Assembly (NCBI GenBank): GCA_016935315.1
Contig: JAFGRD010000028.1
Coordinates: 103,464 to 167,463 of the forward strand
Source: Pirellulales bacterium
GTDB lineage: Bacteria; Planctomycetota; Planctomycetia; Pirellulales; Thermoguttaceae
DNA length: 64,000 bases
Reading direction: 5' to 3'
Below the pieces are notes generated by a model. It did not search any database and was not told the origin of the DNA. It saw only the letters and a list, made by a program, of their open reading frames with translations. Below are positions 47,662-58,512 of the stretch, piece by piece. A program made the position numbers and the translations under genes. Numbering within the stretch: the stretch's first letter is position 1; every line of letters begins with the position of its first letter.

Positions 47662-48615
47662 ATGAAGCCGTCCCATCGTACCACCCGCCGGTCTTTCCTC
47701 CACCGGGCGCTGCAAATCGGCGTCTCCGGTGCGATCGCCCCGGTGGCCCTGGCCCGCCGCGCCGCGACCTCCGCCGCCGCCGAACCGTCGGAATCCGACG
47801 GCTGGCAAGTCGGTTGCTTCACCCGGCCCTGGGACCAATACGACTACCGCACGGCGCTGGACGCGATCGCCGAGGCGGGCTTCCAACACGCCGGGTTGAT
47901 GACCACCAAGAACGAGAGGGGCAACCTGGTGATCTCCGTCCACACCACGCCCGAAGAAGCAAGCCGGATCGGCCTCGAAGCCAGGCAGCGGGGGCTGGAG
48001 ATCCCCTCCGTCTACGGCGGCGGGTTCCCGGTCGAGAAGTCGCTCGAGGCGGGCATCCAGGGCCTGCGAACCTTGATCGACAACTGTGCGGCCGCCAAAG
48101 CCAAGACACTGATGCTCGGCGGCACCGGCGATCCGCGGCTCGTCAATCGCTACTACAAAGCCGTGGCCGAGGTCTGCGACTACGCGGCCGAGCGGCGCGT
48201 GGGCATGGTGCTCAAGCCCCACGGCGGACTGAACGCGACCGGGCCACAGTGCCGCAAGACGATCGAAGGCATCGGCCACAAGAGCTTCACGCTCTGGTAC
48301 GACCCGGGCAACATCTTCTACTACTCCGACGGCAAGCTCGATCCGGTCGACGACGCGCCCTCGGCCGCCGGCCTGGTGACGGGCATGTGCGTCAAGGACT
48401 TCAGCATGTCGGTCACCGACGGCAAGATCTCCAAAGACGTGTTGCTGAACCCGGGCACGGGCCGCGTCGATTTCCCGGGCGTGCTGGCGGCTTTGAAGAA
48501 GGGCGGCTTCACGGGCGGTCCGCTGGTGATCGAAACGCTCGCCCGCGGCGAGCCCGACGCGATCCTTGCTGCGGCGAAGCAGGCCCGGCAGTTCGTCGAG
48601 CGGTTGGTGGCTTGA
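47662..48615 (+). CDS. Tat-exported sugar phosphate isomerase/epimerase-like TIM-barrel protein
   Basis: The 317-residue protein has a twin-arginine signal (TTRRSFLHRALQIGVSGAIA) and an AP-endonuclease-2/xylose-isomerase-like barrel: GWQVGCFTRPWDQYDYRTALDAIAEAGF in parts, LMLGGTGDP, VLKPHGGLNATG, LWYDPGNIFYY and ETLARGEPDAI. The His, Asp and Glu residues at strand ends suit divalent-metal binding. Start 47662 has AGGAGA well placed. Tat export fits a metal cofactor loaded in the cytoplasm. The likely substrate is a free sugar or an inositol-like compound. The GH97 gene follows after 32 bp. Confidence 0.85.
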   Translation: MKPSHRTTRRSFLHRALQIGVSGAIAPVALARRAATSAAAEPSESDGWQVGCFTRPWDQYDYRTALDAIAEAGFQHAGLMTTKNERGNLVISVHTTPEEASRIGLEARQRGLEIPSVYGGGFPVEKSLEAGIQGLRTLIDNCAAAKAKTLMLGGTGDPRLVNRYYKAVAEVCDYAAERRVGMVLKPHGGLNATGPQCRKTIEGIGHKSFTLWYDPGNIFYYSDGKLDPVDDAPSAAGLVTGMCVKDFSMSVTDGKISKDVLLNPGTGRVDFPGVLAALKKGGFTGGPLVIETLARGEPDAILAAAKQARQFVERLVA

Positions 48616-48647
48616 AACTCCTGTACTTTCCCCGTGAGTGCCCTCCC

Positions 48648-50552
48648 ATGTGTATCGCAAACGCCGACTCCGCAAACCGTCCGCATTCTCCGCTGGCGGC
48701 AATCACCCTTGCCTGTCTCTGCGCGATGATCCTAGTGCCGTCGCGAACCGCGGCTTCGGCCGCCGAACTGAAATCTCCCGACGGCCAGACGGTCGTCGCG
48801 TTCTACCTCGCCGACGACGGAGGCCTGTTCTACCGCGTCGCGTACCGCGGGCGCCCAATCCTCGTCGACTCGCGATTGGGGCTGGACCTGAAAGACTCGC
48901 CGCCGATGGATCGAGCGTTCCGCATCGTCGAGCTCGCGGAATCGAGTCGCGATGAGACCTGGCGGCCCGTCTACGGCGAGCGGAGCGAGATTCGCGATCA
49001 CTACAACCAGCTCGTGATCGACCTGGAGGACCGGCAGTCGCCGCCGCGGCGATTGCAACTGACGTTTCGAGCTTACGACGAAGGGGCCGCATGGTGTTAT
49101 ACGCTTCCCGAGCAGGAGGGTTTGAAGGATTTCGTCGTCGCCGCCGAGAAGACCGAATTCCGCTTCGCCGACAACCATGTCGCTTGGCCCGTCTATTCCG
49201 CCCAGGGAGTCTACGAAAGGGCGCGGCTGGACGACATCAAACCCAACTGCGAACGGCCGCTGACGGTGCAGCTCGACGGCGGACCGGCCGTGGCCGTCGG
49301 CGAGGCCCGGCTGGTCGACTACGCCCGGATGCGGCTGCGACCGGCCGAGGGACGGCCGCATGCGTTGCAGAGCATGTTAGCCAGCGAGGTGAAGGCTTCC
49401 GCGCCCTACACGACGCCGTGGCGCTATGTGATGATCGCCGAGAGCCCGGGCGGGCTGATCGAGAAGAACTACCTTCTGCTGAATCTCAACGACCCCTGCG
49501 CGATCGCCGATACCTCATGGATCAAGCCCGGCAAGGTGATTCGCGAAGTGACGTTGACTACGGCCGGCGGCAAGGCGTGCGTCGATTTTGCCGTGCAGCG
49601 CGGGCTGCAATACATCGAATACGACGCCGGCTGGTACGGCCCCGAATCCCAGGGCAACGCCGACGCCACGACCGTCACGCGCGACACGCAGAAGGCAGGC
49701 GCCCAAGGCAATTTGGACCTGCACGAAGTGATCCGCTATGCCGAGCAGCGGGGCATCGGCGTGCTTGTCTACGTGAACCGCCGTGCCCTGGAGCGACAGC
49801 TCGACGAAATTCTGCCGCTGTATCGCCAATGGGGCATCAAGGGCGTGAAATACGGCTTCGTGCAGGTCGGTAGCGAGCAATGGACCACGTGGCTGCACGA
49901 GGCCGTTCGCAAGGCAGCCGAACACCGATTGATGGTCGACATCCACGACGAGTATCGCCCGACCGGCTTCAGCCGCACCTATCCGAACCTGATGACCCAG
50001 GAGGGCATCCGCGGCAACGAGTGCATGCCGCCGGCCGAGCACAATCTGATTCTGCCGTTTACGCGCGGCCTGTGCGGAGCGGGCGACTACACGGTCTGTT
50101 GGTACTGCGACCGCATCAAGACCACGCGAGCACACCAGTTGGCCGCTGCCCTGGTGTTCTACAGCCCGCTGCAGTTTCTCTTCTGGTACGACCGCCCCCA
50201 GCAGTATCGCGGCGAGCCGGAGCTAGAGTTCTTCAAGCAGGTGCCGACCGTCTGGGACGAGACGCGGGTGGTTCACGGCGAGATCGGCCGATACATCACG
50301 ATCGCCCGCCGCACTGGGGACCGGTGGTTTGTGGGCACGCTCAACGCCGTCCGGCGGCGGAAGCTGGAGATCCCCCTGGTGTTTCTCGAGCCGGGCAAGG
50401 TCTATACTGCGGAGATCCACGGTGACGAGAGCCCCGAGGGCAACGCGCCGACGAAGGTCCACACCCGCCGCGTGGCGGTCGATTCGACCACGGTGTTCTC
50501 GGCCGACATGGCCGCCAACGGGGGAGAGGCGATTCGGATTGTGCCGCGGTAG
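48648..50552 (+). CDS. Secreted GH97 glycoside hydrolase
   Basis: The 634-residue protein has a signal peptide (LAAITLACLCAMILVPSRTAASAA) and GH97 layout: N-terminal beta-supersandwich, TIM barrel and C-terminal beta domain. Hallmarks include YIEYDAGWYGPE, DIHDEYRPTGFSRTYPNLMTQEG, RGNECMP and the GDYTVCWY region. GH97 includes calcium-dependent alpha-glucosidases (inverting) and alpha-galactosidases (retaining). The position usually KVDF in retaining members reads KYGF, so the retaining Asp nucleophile seems absent and the inverting or another subtype is more likely. ATG 48648 was chosen; longer upstream frame is not protein-like. Confidence 0.88.
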   Translation: MCIANADSANRPHSPLAAITLACLCAMILVPSRTAASAAELKSPDGQTVVAFYLADDGGLFYRVAYRGRPILVDSRLGLDLKDSPPMDRAFRIVELAESSRDETWRPVYGERSEIRDHYNQLVIDLEDRQSPPRRLQLTFRAYDEGAAWCYTLPEQEGLKDFVVAAEKTEFRFADNHVAWPVYSAQGVYERARLDDIKPNCERPLTVQLDGGPAVAVGEARLVDYARMRLRPAEGRPHALQSMLASEVKASAPYTTPWRYVMIAESPGGLIEKNYLLLNLNDPCAIADTSWIKPGKVIREVTLTTAGGKACVDFAVQRGLQYIEYDAGWYGPESQGNADATTVTRDTQKAGAQGNLDLHEVIRYAEQRGIGVLVYVNRRALERQLDEILPLYRQWGIKGVKYGFVQVGSEQWTTWLHEAVRKAAEHRLMVDIHDEYRPTGFSRTYPNLMTQEGIRGNECMPPAEHNLILPFTRGLCGAGDYTVCWYCDRIKTTRAHQLAAALVFYSPLQFLFWYDRPQQYRGEPELEFFKQVPTVWDETRVVHGEIGRYITIARRTGDRWFVGTLNAVRRRKLEIPLVFLEPGKVYTAEIHGDESPEGNAPTKVHTRRVAVDSTTVFSADMAANGGEAIRIVPR

Positions 50553-50601
50553 CCATTTCGCTCCGCGCAACGGACGCCCTCCCGCGGCGCGTGTCGGCGG
50601 G

Positions 50602-53600
50602 CTACGGCGTCTCCATCACCACCCGGAATCCCACGTTGAAAACGCGCTGCCAAGGCTCGTAGTGTGCGCGGAACGCCGAGCGAGCCCGCTTGGGCCGATC
50701 GTACCAGGATCCGCCGCGAACCGATCGCGGGCCGGAAGCCTGCGGATCGTCGCGGCCGTCGCGGGCGTCGTACGGATAGGGCCGATACGCCGTACGGGTC
50801 CATTCCGAGACGTTGCCGTGCATGTCGCAGAGGCCCCAGGCGTTGGCCGCGTATTTGCCGACGTGGTCGCTGATGATCGAACCGTCGTTGACCTGGTCGA
50901 CGCTGGGAATCCACGGCGGGGAATCGCCGCGGCAGAGACTGTTGATTCGCTGGTCGGCCAGGTTGGCGTGCTTCGAGAAGTCGGCTTCCGGCTCGCCGAA
51001 GCAGAGCGGCGTGGCGGTGCCTGCCCGGCAGGCCCACTCCCACTGGGCCTCCGTCGGCAACGTGAACCGCTGGCCCGTGGTCTGCGAAAGCCAACGGCAG
51101 AAGGCCATCGCCTGTTGCCACGTGACGCGGATCACCGGTTGGCGCGGGCGATCGGCGGCCTCGCCGCGAGTGGACTGATCCTTGTTGTAGACGCTGATAT
51201 AGGCGCTGTCATGCGCGGGGTCGAACAGGGCGTACTCGGCGTTGGTCACCTCGAACTTGCCCAGGTAGAACGGGCGCTCGATACGCACGCGCGCCGGCGG
51301 ATACTCGTCGATCTCGCCGTCGACGTCGCCGAGAACGAACTCACCCGGCGGAATCAACACCAGCTCCAGTGTCACGCCGTCGGCCAGCTCCATTTTCAAC
51401 TCGACCGGCTCGCCGGCCGCCGCCTGGCGGTGCTGGGCCTCCACGACGTCGAAGGGCCAGCCGGCCACTTCGGGCGGCTGGGCGTCGCGCGGCGGCAAGG
51501 GCGCCGGCTCGACGAACTCGACCGCCGGCCGCTCGATCTGCACGATTTCTTCCGGGTCGACGTCCACGTGGGCATACAACGAGCGCATCTCCTGGCGCCG
51601 CTTGTCGTACTGATTGGCGATTGCCCGCTGCTCGTGCCAGGTTCCATGGTCGGGCACGTTCAGGTCGATCCAGGTGATCAGCCGGTCCCGGGCTTCGGCG
51701 TCGAGTTGCACGTTGTGATGGCCCTTCTCCAACATCTGGACCAGCTCGCTGACGCCGGCGTGGTACTCCAGCGGCCTTTGCATGAAGTAGTCGCTCTCCG
51801 GACCGGGACGGCGGACAAACGGGTGCAACGCCACGTAGGAAGGCGTGAAGTTGCGGAAACGGCCGTTGCCGTCGACCCGCAGGTCGGGCAGTTCCGGCCG
51901 CCGGCCGTCGTGGCAGCCGACGCAATACTCATCCAGCACCGGCTGCACTTCCCGCCGGAAGCTGAAGCCGCGGACCGGCCCGTACCAGGGCGTGATGCCG
52001 ACCGGCGGTCGCCGCGCGGCCAGTGTGGATTTCGACGGCGGCGTCGAGTTCTGGCTCTCATGGCAGCCCGCGCACGAAAGCACCTCGCCCGGCATGGCCG
52101 TGAACCAGCTCCGCATGATCTGCAGCGCCTTGCCGTCGGCGTCCAGCGGCTGCACGGCCAGCGGCGTGTTGGCCGGCACGCGGAAGGCGGCCGAGCCGTC
52201 CTTTTGCACGGGCACGGTGCCCAGAATGCGGTGTACGTCCCAAGGGCCGTCGATGCCGATGTTGATATGGCCGCCCATTTGCGGATAGGCGAAGTGGGGC
52301 TCGTAGATCCGCAGCTTCTCGACGGTTCCCCGCGGCACCCCTTCGAGCCCTCCTCCCTGGTAGACGTCGGAAAGGTAGACGATGGCCTCGCGGCTGTCCG
52401 GCACGATGCGATCGGGGATCGCCGGCGGCCGCAGCGTCTTCCGTAGCGGCACCGGCTCGAACATCGCGCACCCCGGCTCCTCCTTGAGCAACACCATGTT
52501 GTCGAACACATCGACCAGATAGATGCCCCACGAGGCATCGGCGGTCGGCTGGCACGAGACGAGGTAGTAGTTTTCGCTCAGCGGATAAGGGTGCAGAAAC
52601 CGGGGCCACGAGCCGTTGACCAGCCCGTCGCGGATGATCGGCTCGACCTTCACCCCGTGCCCGGGAATGCGCTGCACTGCCCCGGCCGCCTGGTGTCGCC
52701 CCCGGGCCGGGTCGAAGATCACGAGCTCGCCCATCCGCGGCACGCCGTGATGGCCCGAGATCACGGCCACCACCTTGGTCGGATGATCCGGGATCGGCCG
52801 GGCGTAGAAGATCGAGTTGGGCCACATCGAGTTGCTCGCGTAATACTCCATCTGGTTCGTGCCGTCCGGGTTCATGTGGAACAGCAGCCGGGTGAAGTAG
52901 TGCGGCGAGTCGGAGTATTCCCAGCGGGAGTAGAGCACGCGCCCGTTGTTCAAAACAGTCGGGCACCAGTTGTGGTCCTGGTCGAAACAGAGCTGCCGTG
53001 TGGCGCTGCCGTCGGGGTCCATGATGAACAGGTTGGCCACGGTGTTGCCGCCACCCACGCACGGCACCCCGTGGAAACAGCGGGTCGAGCCGAAGATAAT
53101 CCGCTCGTCGGGCAGGTAGCAGGCATCGTAGTTGTCCACGTCGAGGTGCTCGCCCGGCGTCACCTGACGCAGCCCGTTGCCGTCGATGCCGATTTCCCAG
53201 ATCTGCCACCGCCGGTGGCTCCCCGGCATGGAAAAGAGCATCTTCCGGCCGTCGAAGTGCAGATCGACGTCGCCGACGAACTGCCCTGCCTCGGGCCGGT
53301 AGAGGGTCGTCAGCTTGCCGTCGGGCCGAACGGGCGAGAGCACGGCGATTTCGTTGTCGTAGCCGTCCTTGGGCAAAGCGCAGTTGCCCTGCCAATTCTG
53401 CGGCAGCCCCAGCCGGCTCGCTCCGCGGCGGACCAGCAGCAGCCCGTCGAAGTCCAAGAGCGGATTGGCCAGCAGGGCGTCGCGCTGCAGGGCCTGAAAT
53501 TGTTCCACGGTGGCCGTGAGCCGTCCCATCACGGCCTTGTCGCCGCCGGCCAGGGCCATCTCGATCTCGCCCACTCGCTGTTCGAACTGCTTAAGCCGCT

Positions 53601-54597
53601 GCAGAAACGGCTCGGCCCGATAGCGGCCGGGAAACGACTCCGCCAGGTCCCCGATGGCCAGTCTCAGCGCCCGGACGTTGACCTGCTTCAACTCCGCCAC
53701 GCGATGGCGGAACCGGCAGACGCGCTCGAACAGGGCGAGCCAGCGCGGGTCGCCGGGCGCCGGCTGCACCCGGCAAAGCTGCTCGAACTCACCCTGAAGG
53801 ATGCGGCGGTCGTTGCCGAGGTCCTGCAGCGCGCGGTCGATCATCTCTCGCTCCAGCTCGGCGTTGTCGCGGGCGTCGAACCAATCCAGGTGGCGGCTTC
53901 CGCCGAGATGCCGGTGCATCCACGCGGCGTGCACGGGGAAATCCTTCTCGATCTGCGCCCACGCGGCCGACGCCCGGTCCTCTTGCGCACCGTTGGGCGA
54001 GAAGAAGAAGCCGTGCCCGCCGCCGCGGTTGTAGATTCTCACCAACAGCCGGTTGACTCCGGCCTGCAATGGCAGGACGACCCGGTCGCTATTAGGGGAT
54101 ACGCCCCGGGGTGTGTCGTTGGAGATCAGCCGCTTGCCGTTGAGCCAAACGGTCAGCCCGTCGTCGCTGCCGAACCCGGCTGCCAGCTCCAAGGGCTGCT
54201 CCGTCGTGATCGTGCGAGCCAGGTAGGTCGCCACCGACGCGCCGCTGCTGGGCAGATCGTGGCTGCGGCCGTCGGCCCAGCCGGGGCCTTGCTGCCAGAG
54301 CGGCTTGCCGTCGGAGTCCTTCGCTTGAAGATCGATGCCTTCTTCCGGAAACATGGCCTCGTCGAACGCTTTGGCCTTCAGCGGGCCGGTCGTGTACCAG
54401 GGTCCCAGCTCGACGGGCTCTCGGGGCGACCGGGCGGCCAGGGCGGCCCGGCACTTGAGCATCGTCTGGAGCCAGATGGCCTGCTGGGCGTCGTCTTGCG
54501 GGGCTTCGGCCTGCACGACGTCGGGCCGAGTCGACGCCCTGGCCAGCCAGACACAGAGCACGCAGAGGACCATCGTCGCATGTCGCCGGCAGATCAT
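50602..54597 (-). CDS. Giant secreted PD40/di-heme (hydrazine synthase alpha-like) protein fused to an FGE-like domain
   Basis: The 1331-residue protein has a signal peptide, an N-terminal beta-sandwich-like region (about 100-200, LNGKRLISNDTPRG), a helical zone, a PD40 propeller (about 430-770) and the hydrazine-synthase-alpha-type middle region (LGTVPVQKDGSAAFRVP) before two heme motifs, CAGCH at 842-846 and CVGCH at 892-896. From about 1067 to the end is a formylglycine-generating-enzyme (SUMF1) fold: LIPPGEFVLGD, LPTEAQWEWACRAGTATP, GLCDMHGNVSEW, VRGGSWYDRPKRARSAFR, NVGFRVV. The Cys pair of true FGE is missing in the RGGSW segment, so that domain is probably not a sulfatase activator. Role unknown; periplasmic redox or ligand binding is inferred. 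Confidence 0.82.
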   Translation of the reverse strand: MICRRHATMVLCVLCVWLARASTRPDVVQAEAPQDDAQQAIWLQTMLKCRAALAARSPREPVELGPWYTTGPLKAKAFDEAMFPEEGIDLQAKDSDGKPLWQQGPGWADGRSHDLPSSGASVATYLARTITTEQPLELAAGFGSDDGLTVWLNGKRLISNDTPRGVSPNSDRVVLPLQAGVNRLLVRIYNRGGGHGFFFSPNGAQEDRASAAWAQIEKDFPVHAAWMHRHLGGSRHLDWFDARDNAELEREMIDRALQDLGNDRRILQGEFEQLCRVQPAPGDPRWLALFERVCRFRHRVAELKQVNVRALRLAIGDLAESFPGRYRAEPFLQRLKQFEQRVGEIEMALAGGDKAVMGRLTATVEQFQALQRDALLANPLLDFDGLLLVRRGASRLGLPQNWQGNCALPKDGYDNEIAVLSPVRPDGKLTTLYRPEAGQFVGDVDLHFDGRKMLFSMPGSHRRWQIWEIGIDGNGLRQVTPGEHLDVDNYDACYLPDERIIFGSTRCFHGVPCVGGGNTVANLFIMDPDGSATRQLCFDQDHNWCPTVLNNGRVLYSRWEYSDSPHYFTRLLFHMNPDGTNQMEYYASNSMWPNSIFYARPIPDHPTKVVAVISGHHGVPRMGELVIFDPARGRHQAAGAVQRIPGHGVKVEPIIRDGLVNGSWPRFLHPYPLSENYYLVSCQPTADASWGIYLVDVFDNMVLLKEEPGCAMFEPVPLRKTLRPPAIPDRIVPDSREAIVYLSDVYQGGGLEGVPRGTVEKLRIYEPHFAYPQMGGHINIGIDGPWDVHRILGTVPVQKDGSAAFRVPANTPLAVQPLDADGKALQIMRSWFTAMPGEVLSCAGCHESQNSTPPSKSTLAARRPPVGITPWYGPVRGFSFRREVQPVLDEYCVGCHDGRRPELPDLRVDGNGRFRNFTPSYVALHPFVRRPGPESDYFMQRPLEYHAGVSELVQMLEKGHHNVQLDAEARDRLITWIDLNVPDHGTWHEQRAIANQYDKRRQEMRSLYAHVDVDPEEIVQIERPAVEFVEPAPLPPRDAQPPEVAGWPFDVVEAQHRQAAAGEPVELKMELADGVTLELVLIPPGEFVLGDVDGEIDEYPPARVRIERPFYLGKFEVTNAEYALFDPAHDSAYISVYNKDQSTRGEAADRPRQPVIRVTWQQAMAFCRWLSQTTGQRFTLPTEAQWEWACRAGTATPLCFGEPEADFSKHANLADQRINSLCRGDSPPWIPSVDQVNDGSIISDHVGKYAANAWGLCDMHGNVSEWTRTAYRPYPYDARDGRDDPQASGPRSVRGGSWYDRPKRARSAFRAHYEPWQRVFNVGFRVVMETP

Positions 54598-54736
54598 GGG
54601 GTTGTCTCCAACGGGTTTGCGTGTGGACGCTGTGGCGGGACCTGCAAACAGGCATTACGTAGACAGCGCCTACGGCGGGTACATGCTGCAAGCCGAGCAA
54701 ACGGCGCAAGCCGAGGGTACGGTCGAGCACGCTCGC

Positions 54737-54766
54737 ATTGTACCACGAGATCCGGGGAGATCGCAA
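54737..54766 (-). promoter_or_regulatory. Promoter TTGCGA-N18-TACAAT for the PD40/di-heme/FGE-like gene
   Basis: It reads leftward and would give a leader of about 130 bases before ATG 54597, which has GGAGAC as ribosome site. The same -10 hexamer occurs at lysS. Confidence 0.45.
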
Positions 54767-54845
54767 CACGTTCCAGGCCGCTGCCGTCGCGAGCCGCGGG
54801 GGACCAGTCCCCGACATCACGGCGCCTGCTCGATCCCATTCCCGT

Positions 54846-57005
<2,160 letters not shown>

Positions 57006-57208
57006 ACTGGTATGACCGGGCAGGTCCCTTCTGGTTGAAAATGGAGGAAATAAACAGACAAAGAGGGCTTTGGTTTTGCCCCATCTCCATCTTCTTCGGC
57101 TACCCCGTCCGGCGAGTCGAGCGGGAACGGGTTTGCCGAACCAGTCGGGAAGACCGGCCAATTGCCCCTATCTTGCGACAGAGATCACAGCCGCCAGAAA
57201 GAAGCTGA

Positions 57209-58255
57209 TCACTCTTCGACCACGTGGAACACGGCGTGGCAGTCATCGCAGCTCTTCTGCAAGTCGTTCATGGCCTCGGTACAGGCGCTTTCGTCCAGCG
57301 CGCGGACGGCGGCGTTGACCGCGCCGGCCGCCTGGCGCATCTGAACGCTGAACGCGTACCACTGCTGCACCTGCTCGGGGCTCTTGGCCTCGCGCGTGTC
57401 GGCCACCGTGCCCTGGGCAATCGCCGCGATCGCGGCCGAGTATCCCGCCGTGTCCTTGGCCTTCGACTCGAAGCGTCTGGCCGTGGTATATCGCTTCAAC
57501 TTCGTGTGGATCAGCGGAACCTGCTTCATCAGCGAGGGCAAATCGGCGACCGGCTCCCACTTCAGCTCGGGACCGTCGCCGCCCTGGGCCACGGCCGTCT
57601 TCAGCGCGGCGACACCCGCCTTGGCCGAAGTGAAATCGCTGGTCTTGGCCAGCTCTTGGGCGGCCTTCACCAACGCCGCCGCGTTCGCTTTGAACTGGCT
57701 GTCTTGATCGTGCAGACCCAGGGCCAGGGCAATCACGACCAGCGTGTTGGCGGCCTTGGCGATCTTGTCTTCCGAATCGTCGTAGTCCTGCTCCGTCGCC
57801 ACCACGTCCTCGAGCTCCTGGATGTATTCAACCACCTGACCGGCAAGGTCCTCGGCCGGGGCATAGCTCGAAACCGCCGGAATCCCGGGTGAATCGCCGG
57901 CCGACACGTTCGGCACTGCGGCCGGCTCCGCCGCCGGGGTATCGGCGGGTTGGTTCGCGGGTACGTCTGTTGGTTCGTCTGTTGGTTCGTCTGTTGGTTC
58001 GTCTGTTGGTACGTCTGTTGGTACGTCTGTTGGTTCGTCTGTTGGTACGTCTGTTGGTACGTCTGTTGGTACGTCTGTTGGTTTGGCGGCAGGCTCGTCT
58101 GCCGGTTCAGCAGCCGGTTCGTCCGAAGGACCGGCGGACGGCTCGTCAGGCGTCGGTGCCGGGGAACATCCGCAAAACGTGACGCTGACGACTGCGAGCG
58201 CGCCAATCAACAAGATCGCCGATGCAAACCGCGTGTTTCGAGCCACAAACTTCAT
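57209..58255 (-). CDS. Cytochrome c'-like lipoprotein with (PTDV/E) repeat linker
   Basis: The 348-residue protein has a lipoprotein-type signal (LIGALAVVSVTFCGCSPAP), a repeat linker of PTDVPTDE type (about 35-110), a helical domain and a heme motif CDDCH at 336-340, nine residues from the C-terminus. A four-helix protein with C-terminal CxxCH is the cytochrome c' pattern. AAGGAG precedes the ATG. It would sit in the periplasm or on the outer membrane and carry electrons or bind small gases. The linker is encoded by a 12-bp tandem array. Confidence 0.78.
   Translation of the reverse strand: MKFVARNTRFASAILLIGALAVVSVTFCGCSPAPTPDEPSAGPSDEPAAEPADEPAAKPTDVPTDVPTDVPTDEPTDVPTDVPTDEPTDEPTDEPTDVPANQPADTPAAEPAAVPNVSAGDSPGIPAVSSYAPAEDLAGQVVEYIQELEDVVATEQDYDDSEDKIAKAANTLVVIALALGLHDQDSQFKANAAALVKAAQELAKTSDFTSAKAGVAALKTAVAQGGDGPELKWEPVADLPSLMKQVPLIHTKLKRYTTARRFESKAKDTAGYSAAIAAIAQGTVADTREAKSPEQVQQWYAFSVQMRQAAGAVNAAVRALDESACTEAMNDLQKSCDDCHAVFHVVEE
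57965..58084 (-). repeat. 12-bp tandem repeat, ten units, in coding sequence
   Basis: Units GTCTGTTGGTTC and GTCTGTTGGTAC alternate without breaks; the tenth ends TTT. They encode the Pro-Thr-Asp-Val/Glu linker. In-frame copy-number change is possible. Confidence 0.95.
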
Positions 58256-58321
58256 CTACCTTTCTCCTTTTCATAGCGACGGTCGGAATTCAGGTTGCCA
58301 TGGTACAGGACGATGCCGGGT

Positions 58322-58341
58322 CTGAAGTCTCGCAACTTCAG
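58322..58341. repeat. Small hairpin repeat, copy 2
   Basis: CTGAAGT and ACTTCAG pair around CTCGCA, followed by CTAC. It lies between the divergent cytochrome lipoprotein gene and purM. Confidence 0.8.
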
Positions 58342-58455
58342 CTACGACTTGGCTACAGCACCGCCATTGTTGAGTTTTGCAGCGGTGGCGGCGTGTGTCA
58401 AGGCGGGCAGCCACCTGGGTGCGTAGACCCGGACCCCGCTGTGGCCCGGGGTTCT

Positions 58456-58484
58456 TTTCCGCCCATGCCGATTCCGGCTAGAAT
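58456..58484 (+). promoter_or_regulatory. Possible purM promoter with TAGAAT -10 box
   Basis: TAGAAT at 58479-58484 overlaps the in-frame ATG at 58483, which argues that purM starts further downstream at 58513. The -35 box is weak. Confidence 0.35.
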
Positions 58485-58512
58485 GGAGCGACACTTTCTG
58501 CTGGATCTGGAC

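Noticed and set aside
50602..51400. Active sulfatase-maturing FGE encoded next to sulfatases
   Set aside because: The domain lacks the catalytic cysteine pair and is a fusion far from the sulfatase genes.
57965..58084. CRISPR-like regular repeats
   Set aside because: Units are 12 bp without spacers and lie in frame inside a lipoprotein gene.
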